DNA from: an uncultured Gammaproteobacteria bacterium
GTDB lineage: Bacteria; Pseudomonadota; Gammaproteobacteria; GCA-2729495
Length of the DNA: 20,864 bases
Direction: 5' to 3'
Assembly: GCA_947258805.1 (NCBI GenBank)
Contig: CAMYJV010000121.1
Coordinates: forward strand, 1,603 to 22,466
Below are positions 15,361 through 20,864 of this stretch, one piece after another. The notes under the pieces were generated by a model that did not search any database, was not told where the DNA came from, and saw only the letters and a list, made by a program, of their open reading frames with translations. Positions within the stretch are counted from its first letter, which is position 1, and each line of letters opens with the position of its first letter. Both the position numbers and the translations under genes were made by a program.

Positions 15361-18300
15361 CGCGCGCCGTTATCGGCGTCACAACGGAGTTTCTGGTTAC
15401 TCGAAAAGCTGAACCCCGGCCATCGCGGCGCCGGCGAGCAATTCGTCCTCGAGCTGCGCGGCGCGCTGCATGTGCCGTCGCTGCGGCGGGCGTGGTCCGC
15501 GTTGCTCGATCGGAACCAGGTGTTGACGGCCCGCTTCGTCGAGGTTGATGGGCAGGTTGAACAACGCTGCGGGGCGGACGGTGTGCGGCCCGAGCTAGCC
15601 GCGGACATCATCGACATCGAGCAACGGGCAAGCATCGACAGCTTCGCGCAGCGAGCCCTGGCCGCAGGCTTCGATGTTGCGACGGGCCCGCTCGTGCATG
15701 CGCAGCTGTTTCGGATCACTGCTGACTACCACGCGCTCCTGGTCACCGCCCACCATGCGGTGGCCGACGGGCCGTCGGTGCGCCTGATCCGCGACGAACT
15801 GTGTGCGCTGTATGCGCACGCGCGGGACGACGCGCAGCCGTGTCCGCCTGCCACGCGCGCTTACACGGACTTTGTGCGCGCCAGCCAGCGGGAAATACCG
15901 GCTACAGATCTTGCCTGGTGGCGCGAGCAACTTGCCGACCTGCCGCCGGCGGTGGGACTACCGTACCGCCCAGGCGCAGAAGCTGCTGCCCAGGCTCGTA
16001 TTCCGCTACAGGTACCGCCTGCTGTTGCCGACCGCGTGAGAGAACTTGCGCGCACGGAACGGACGACGCCGTTTACCGTGTTGCTTGCTGCGTGGCGCGC
16101 GTTGCTGGTGCGTTTGTCGGCGCAAAGCGACGTGCCGTTGGGCGCGCCCGCGACACTGCGCGACAGCGAAGACTTCCAGCGCACCGTCGGCTGTTTCGCC
16201 AACAACCTCGTTTATCGCACGGATGCAGCGGGCGATCCGGCTTTCGTGGAACTGCTGCGTCGTGAGCGCGAGACGGCGCTGGGCGCCTTTAGCCATCGCG
16301 CCGTACCTTTCGAGCGCATCGTCGCAGAGCTCGCACCGCGCCGCGCGCCCGGCTTGCACCCGTTGTTCCAGGTACTGTTCCTGTACGAGCAGGACGCGGG
16401 TGTGGCGCCGATGGCCGCCGGCGTGGAATTTCGTCTGCAAACGCTTAGCGTCGATCGCGAGAGTTTCTGGGACCTCGAATGTTCGCTGACAGACAGGGGC
16501 CCGGGCGCACCGGTTCACGGCTTCGTGGGCTGGGCCGTCGCGCGTTTCGACGGTGACTTCGCCAGCGCGCTGCCGCGTCGCTACGTCACGCTGCTGGAAT
16601 CTGCGCTGGCCGTGCCGTCTGCACCGTTGTCGACCCTGGATCTCTGGTTGCCCGGTGAACGGGACGCAGTGCTGGCGCTCGGCCGCGGTGCGAAGCCGCC
16701 ACCGCCGGCAGCAGCGACCCTGCACGGCTTGTTCCAGCTGCAGGCCGCAAAAACGCCCGAGCGCGTGGCCCTGGTGACAGCCGGTGGGTCGTTGACTTAT
16801 GCGGAGCTTGCGCAGCGCGCCCAGCGGTTGGCGGCAGTCTTGCAGCAGCGGGGCCTGGGCCCGGGCGACCTGGTGGGCATTGCGTGCGAACGCAGTGCCG
16901 AACTTGTCGTGGCGACCCTGGCGGTGCTGGAAACCGGCGCGGCGTATCTGCCCCTGGATCCCGAGTACCCGGCTGCGCGGCTGCGCCTGATGGCCGACGA
17001 AGCCGGTGTGACTGTCGTGCTGGCCGACGCCGCGGGGCGCACGGCGCTCCCCGACGGGTTGCGGCTGATCGACCCGGCGACGGCGTCCGCACCGGCGGCC
17101 GGCTACCGGCCCCTCGACGTCCCCGCCGACGCGCCCGCCTACGTGTTGTACACGTCCGGCTCCACCGGCCGGCCCCAGGGCGCGGTCGGTTTGCATCGGG
17201 GCGCGGTCAACCGCTGCGAATGGATGTGGCGGCACTGGGGCATCGGGCCGAAGGATGTCCTGGCATTGCGGACTAGCCTGAATTTCGTCGACTCCGTGTG
17301 GGAGGTTTTCGGTGCACTCGGTTGTGGTGCAACGCTGCTGGTTGTTGCGGACAAGGACGGGCGGGATCCGCAGGCACTGGTGGCGGCCTGTGCAGCCGCG
17401 GGCGTCACCCACCTGGTATTCGTGCCGGCACTGCTGCGCGCGGTGCTCGATGCGTACCCGGACCTCGGTGCGAACTTGTCCAGCCTGCGCTCCTGTATCA
17501 CCAGCGGTGAACCTTTGCCGCCGGATCTCTGCGCACGGTTTCGCGCCGCTGCACCTGGCGTGCGCCTGCTGAATACCTACGGCACGTCGGAAGTCTGGGA
17601 CGTGACCTCCGCGGAAGTGCAGGCCCACGAGCCGCCGTCGCGAGTGCCCATCGGCCGGCCCATCGCCGGCGTGCAGGCTTACGTGCTCGACGCCGCTGGC
17701 GGGCCGGTGCCCGCGGGCGTTACTGGCGAACTGTGCGTGGCTGGTGTCGGCGTCGGGCCCGGGTACTGGCAACGCGATGAGTTGACGGCGGCGCGCTATC
17801 AGCCCGATCCCCGTGATCCGGAACGGCGCATGTATCACACCGGCGATCTCGCCCGATGGCGCGCGGACGGTCAACTGGAATGCCTGGGGAGAAATGACGA
17901 GCAGCTGAAACTTCGCGGCCACCGGATCGAGCCCGGTGAACTCGAAGCCGCGCTGACCGCGCATCCCGATGTCCGGCTCGCGGCCGCCGCGCTGCGAGGC
18001 GAACCGGCGCGCCTGTGTGCGTGGATCGAAGCGCAAGCGGGGCGCAGCCCGGATGTCGTTGCACTCAAGCGCGAACTGCGGGTGCGTTTGCCCGCGCCGC
18101 TGGTGCCCGCAACGATTAACCTGGTGACGGCCTGGCCGCTGACCCCGAGCGGGAAGATCGACCGCAATGCGCTGCCCGCGCCGGTGCAGTCGGTGACTGT
18201 CGCCCCTGATTTGCCGGACAGCGCGACGGAACGGGTCGTCGTGCGTACCTGGGCAGACCTGCTCGGTGCCGCGCCGCCAAGCCTGCTCGATGACTTCTTC

Positions 18301-20864
18301 GCCAGTGGCGGCGATTCGATGCTGGCCACTCGCCTGCTCTCGAAAATCAACGCGGCGTGCGCCACTGCGGTGTCCATGCGCGAGTTCTTCGCCGAGCCGA
18401 CACCGGCCGGCCTCGCTGCCGCAGTCGATGCTGCGGAGCCTGCGGCCGTGAGCGTTCCTCGCCCGTTGCCGCGGCCCGCCTCGGTGCCGCTGTCGCCGGC
18501 GCAACAGCGCCTCTGGTTCCTCGAGCAGCTGGATCCAGGCAGCCCGGCTTACCACATCGCGTTCACCCTCGAACTCGACGGTCCGGTGGACATCGCGTGC
18601 CTGCGTGATGCCGCCGGCGATGTCGCGACTCGCCACGAAGCCCTGCGGACCAGCTTCCCTTCAGAGGGAGGTGTCCCGCGCCAGCAGATACACGAACGGA
18701 TGGGGCCGGATGTTCTTGCGCTTGAAACTGCAGCTACGCGCGATGTACTCGCGGCCGAGGCGGCCCAGGCTTTCGATATACGACGGGGGCCAATGTGGCG
18801 CCTGCGCCTGCATCGTGCCGGTGCCGATCGCTGGGTATTGCTCGTGGTAATGCACCACCTGGTTGCGGACGGACATTCGAGCGCCATCCTGTTTCGCGAC
18901 CTGGCCGATGCGTGCGCGGCGCGCTCTGCGGGTAACCGCTGGTTACCGCGGCCGCTGCCGTTTCAGTACGCCGATTACTGCGGCTGGTTGCACCAACACC
19001 TGGGTGCGCCGGAGCTCGACACGCAGCGGGCCTACTGGCTGGGCGCGCTGCGCGGCGCGCCGCCGATGCTGGAACTGCCCACCGACCGGCCGCGGCCGGC
19101 AGAGCAGAGTTTCCGCGGCGGCTGGGTGACACGGCAGCTGGACAAAGAGCGCCTGCTCGCGCTGCGCAACTTTGGTCGCGATGTGGGCTGCACATTGTTT
19201 ATGGTTCTGCTGTCCGGCTTCCAGCTGTTGCTGCATCGCTGGTCCGGCCAGCGAGACCTGCTGATCGGTACGCCGGTGGCCGGCCGGCCGGGGCCGGAGC
19301 TTGCAGAGCTGCTGGGCTTGTTTATCAACACCCTGGTGATCCGCGTGCAGTTGCCAACGGACGGGAGCGTCGACGCGCTGCTCGCCGCCACCCGGGCCGC
19401 CACCCTCGATGCCTTCGCGCACCAGGACCTGCCTTTCGAGGCCCTGGTGGAAAGTCTGCAGCCCGGCCGCAGCCTGAGCCGCGCACCGGTCTTTCAGGTG
19501 ATGTTCAATCTGACCCCGATCCCGGCGCTAGTGCACGAGGCAGGGCCCGTCAGTCTGCGGCTGGGCGGACTGATCGAACACGGCGTTTCGAACTTTGACC
19601 TGAGTCTCAACATTGGCGAACACGCGGACGGCGCGACGCTGATTTTCGAATACGACAGCGAATTGTTCGATGCGGCGACCATCGAGCGCCTGGCCGACCG
19701 CTACCTGCAGCTGCTCAGTGGCATGCAGGACAGTTTGAAGACGCGGCTGAGTCGCGTGCCGATGCTGACGGCAGCCGATCAGATGGATCTGGATGCCTGG
19801 CAGCAGGCGCCGCGTGTTTCCCAAGAGCAGCAACCGGTTCACGAACGGTTCGCGGAATGCGCGCGGCTCCGGCCCGACGCGGTGGCGGTGGTGGATGGTG
19901 AAGCGCAGCTCAGCTACGCAGAGTTGGACGCAAAGGCCAACGGCGTCGCGCGACAATTGCTGGCCGGCGGCCTGGGTTCCGGCCACGCCTACCTGTTGCT
20001 CGACCCGGCGCAGCCCGCGCAGCGCCTGGCTGCGATAAGCACCCAGGCGCGCGTAAGCGCGGTTATCAACGACGGCTCGCCGGCACCGTGGTCCCCCGGC
20101 TTGCCGTTGCTGAACGCGATGCAGATTGCACCCGATCCCGCCGGGCCGGCCGTCGCAGTTGCGCCGGAGCAGCTTGCCTACCTGGTCTATACCTCCGGCT
20201 CCACTGGCCAGCCCAAGGGCGTGGAAATCAGCCACGGGAGCCTGGCCAGCGCGGCAACGGCGTGGACCGACGTGTATCAGCTGCAGCCCATCGATCGCCA
20301 CCTGCAGATGGCGGCGCCCAGTTTCGATGTGTACACCGGTGACTGGGTGCGGGCCCTGACCACCGGCGGCACGCTGGTGCTGTGTCCACGCGACACGCTG
20401 CTGGAACCGGCCGCGCTTGCCCGGCTGCTGAGCGAGCAGTGCATCAGCTGCGCGGAGTTCGTGCCCGCTGTCATGCGCCCGCTGCTGGCACACCTGCAAC
20501 AGACTGAAAGCGAACTGCCGGCGATGCGCCTGTTCGTGGTGGGTTCCGAACCGTGGTCCGGGGCGGAGTACAACGCACTGCGGGTGCTGGTCGGGCCAAA
20601 GGCGCGCGTGGTGAATTCCTACGGCGTGGCGGAAGCCACCGTCGATTCCACCTGCTTCGAAACCGACGAAATGTTGCCGGACGATATCCCGGTGCCAGCG
20701 GGCCGTGCGTTACCGAACTGCTGCGTGCACGTGCTGGATGCTGAACTGCAGGCCGTGCCCTGCGGCGTGCCTGGCGAACTGTGCATCAGCGGCCCGGCCG
20801 TCGCCGCCGGCTATGTCGACGATGCGGAGTTGACGGCCGCGAAGTTCGTCGAGCTGGCGGCGAC
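15190..20864 (+). CDS. NRPS, TubC docking-C-A-PCP-C-A, continues past the window
   Basis: The frame is open from GTG 15190 (GTGA overlap with the first NRPS) to the right edge, at least 1,891 residues. Order: TubC-type docking domain (1-57); condensation domain (about 59-480) with HHAVADG at 188-194; adenylation domain (510-995) with TSGSTG and NTYGTSE, ending PSGKIDR; carrier with GGDS, Ser1043; condensation domain (from about 1100) with HHLVADG at 1222-1228; adenylation domain from 1551, unfinished. Code of the first A: V700 D701 W704 V743 I770 S772 T796 W803 D804 K989, closest in memory to the beta-alanine code VDWVISLADK, one residue shorter near 330. Code of the second: D1713 V1714 G1717 E1756 V1783 G1785 S1810 V1818 D1819, close to the ornithine code DVGEIGSIDK. 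The second A domain lacks about 25 residues near 1598. Confidence 0.92.
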   Translation, partial: MNGPAVLESLRAAGAELWLEGEALRFRAPAGTLDDATRAELACERDAVIRHLRREGVRAPLSASQRSFWLLEKLNPGHRGAGEQFVLELRGALHVPSLRRAWSALLDRNQVLTARFVEVDGQVEQRCGADGVRPELAADIIDIEQRASIDSFAQRALAAGFDVATGPLVHAQLFRITADYHALLVTAHHAVADGPSVRLIRDELCALYAHARDDAQPCPPATRAYTDFVRASQREIPATDLAWWREQLADLPPAVGLPYRPGAEAAAQARIPLQVPPAVADRVRELARTERTTPFTVLLAAWRALLVRLSAQSDVPLGAPATLRDSEDFQRTVGCFANNLVYRTDAAGDPAFVELLRRERETALGAFSHRAVPFERIVAELAPRRAPGLHPLFQVLFLYEQDAGVAPMAAGVEFRLQTLSVDRESFWDLECSLTDRGPGAPVHGFVGWAVARFDGDFASALPRRYVTLLESALAVPSAPLSTLDLWLPGERDAVLALGRGAKPPPPAAATLHGLFQLQAAKTPERVALVTAGGSLTYAELAQRAQRLAAVLQQRGLGPGDLVGIACERSAELVVATLAVLETGAAYLPLDPEYPAARLRLMADEAGVTVVLADAAGRTALPDGLRLIDPATASAPAAGYRPLDVPADAPAYVLYTSGSTGRPQGAVGLHRGAVNRCEWMWRHWGIGPKDVLALRTSLNFVDSVWEVFGALGCGATLLVVADKDGRDPQALVAACAAAGVTHLVFVPALLRAVLDAYPDLGANLSSLRSCITSGEPLPPDLCARFRAAAPGVRLLNTYGTSEVWDVTSAEVQAHEPPSRVPIGRPIAGVQAYVLDAAGGPVPAGVTGELCVAGVGVGPGYWQRDELTAARYQPDPRDPERRMYHTGDLARWRADGQLECLGRNDEQLKLRGHRIEPGELEAALTAHPDVRLAAAALRGEPARLCAWIEAQAGRSPDVVALKRELRVRLPAPLVPATINLVTAWPLTPSGKIDRNALPAPVQSVTVAPDLPDSATERVVVRTWADLLGAAPPSLLDDFFASGGDSMLATRLLSKINAACATAVSMREFFAEPTPAGLAAAVDAAEPAAVSVPRPLPRPASVPLSPAQQRLWFLEQLDPGSPAYHIAFTLELDGPVDIACLRDAAGDVATRHEALRTSFPSEGGVPRQQIHERMGPDVLALETAATRDVLAAEAAQAFDIRRGPMWRLRLHRAGADRWVLLVVMHHLVADGHSSAILFRDLADACAARSAGNRWLPRPLPFQYADYCGWLHQHLGAPELDTQRAYWLGALRGAPPMLELPTDRPRPAEQSFRGGWVTRQLDKERLLALRNFGRDVGCTLFMVLLSGFQLLLHRWSGQRDLLIGTPVAGRPGPELAELLGLFINTLVIRVQLPTDGSVDALLAATRAATLDAFAHQDLPFEALVESLQPGRSLSRAPVFQVMFNLTPIPALVHEAGPVSLRLGGLIEHGVSNFDLSLNIGEHADGATLIFEYDSELFDAATIERLADRYLQLLSGMQDSLKTRLSRVPMLTAADQMDLDAWQQAPRVSQEQQPVHERFAECARLRPDAVAVVDGEAQLSYAELDAKANGVARQLLAGGLGSGHAYLLLDPAQPAQRLAAISTQARVSAVINDGSPAPWSPGLPLLNAMQIAPDPAGPAVAVAPEQLAYLVYTSGSTGQPKGVEISHGSLASAATAWTDVYQLQPIDRHLQMAAPSFDVYTGDWVRALTTGGTLVLCPRDTLLEPAALARLLSEQCISCAEFVPAVMRPLLAHLQQTESELPAMRLFVVGSEPWSGAEYNALRVLVGPKARVVNSYGVAEATVDSTCFETDEMLPDDIPVPAGRALPNCCVHVLDAELQAVPCGVPGELCISGPAVAAGYVDDAELTAAKFVELAA
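19969..19998 (+). other. in-frame gap in the third adenylation domain
   Basis: The sequence passes from GGLGSG (ending at codon 19981) straight to HAYLLLDP. In the other two A domains here the equivalent stretch contains about 25 extra residues (for example [20 protein letters not shown], then [13 protein letters not shown] in the second A domain). The A1/A2 motif region is therefore missing without a frame change. The flanking Gly codons could be a recombination or assembly join. Confidence 0.75.

Noticed and set aside
16006..18636. Very long open frame on the minus strand (876 codons) across NRPS-2
   Set aside because: It is antisense to clear C, A and PCP motifs; its product is Arg/Gln/His-rich with no domain features. 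High G+C third-position bias explains it.
1..20864. Insertion sequence, integrase or attachment site marking transfer of the F420 block
   Set aside because: No transposase, integrase, tRNA gene or terminal inverted repeats could be found by reading.

Overview
The window is high-G+C, densely packed DNA with ATGA/GTGA stop-start overlaps, from a Gram-negative bacterium. A Tat-type signal, a lipobox lipoprotein and an enterobacterial-style QueD suggest a proteobacterium, perhaps an uncultured gammaproteobacterium. That placement is inference; there is no rRNA or other phylogenetic marker here. I see no tRNA, CRISPR array, insertion sequence or integrase.

Left block, + strand (1-5514): the 3' part of a DUF1838-type gene, a membrane-anchored coiled-coil protein, then a tight run of three luciferase-like monooxygenase (LLM) family oxidoreductases and a Tat-signal short-chain dehydrogenase whose frame is broken by an internal loss. 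Middle block, - strand (10521 back to 5515): a complete coenzyme F420 operon, cofE-cofD-cofC-fbiC, each pair overlapping by 4 nt, ending in a small lipoprotein gene. The two blocks converge with their stop codons directly adjacent (5512-5514 and 5515-5517). The makers of F420 therefore sit next to three probable users of it. FbiC is fused as in actinobacteria, but CofE is a stand-alone ligase without the nitroreductase domain of actinobacterial FbiB.

Right block, + strand (10907-20864), divergent from cofE across about 385 nt: queD, a CMP/dCMP-type deaminase, a SAM methyltransferase (broken frame) and two NRPS genes, all overlapping or 2 nt apart. NRPS-1 is a loading module with an interrupted adenylation domain (A-MT-A-PCP); the inserted methyltransferase resembles the PRMT fold, and the A domain lacks the usual Asp that binds the alpha-amine. 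NRPS-2 begins with a TubC-type docking domain and continues C-A-PCP-C-A past the window edge. By specificity-code reading its A domains suggest beta-alanine (or a similar beta-amino acid) and ornithine. The working model is an acyl or aryl starter, then beta-Ala, then Orn, possibly tailored by F420-dependent enzymes.

Three separate places (SDR, methyltransferase, third A domain) each lack roughly 25-30 codons of an otherwise conserved core. Two of these losses also shift the frame. This may be real decay or an assembly fault, and it should be settled before function is assigned.
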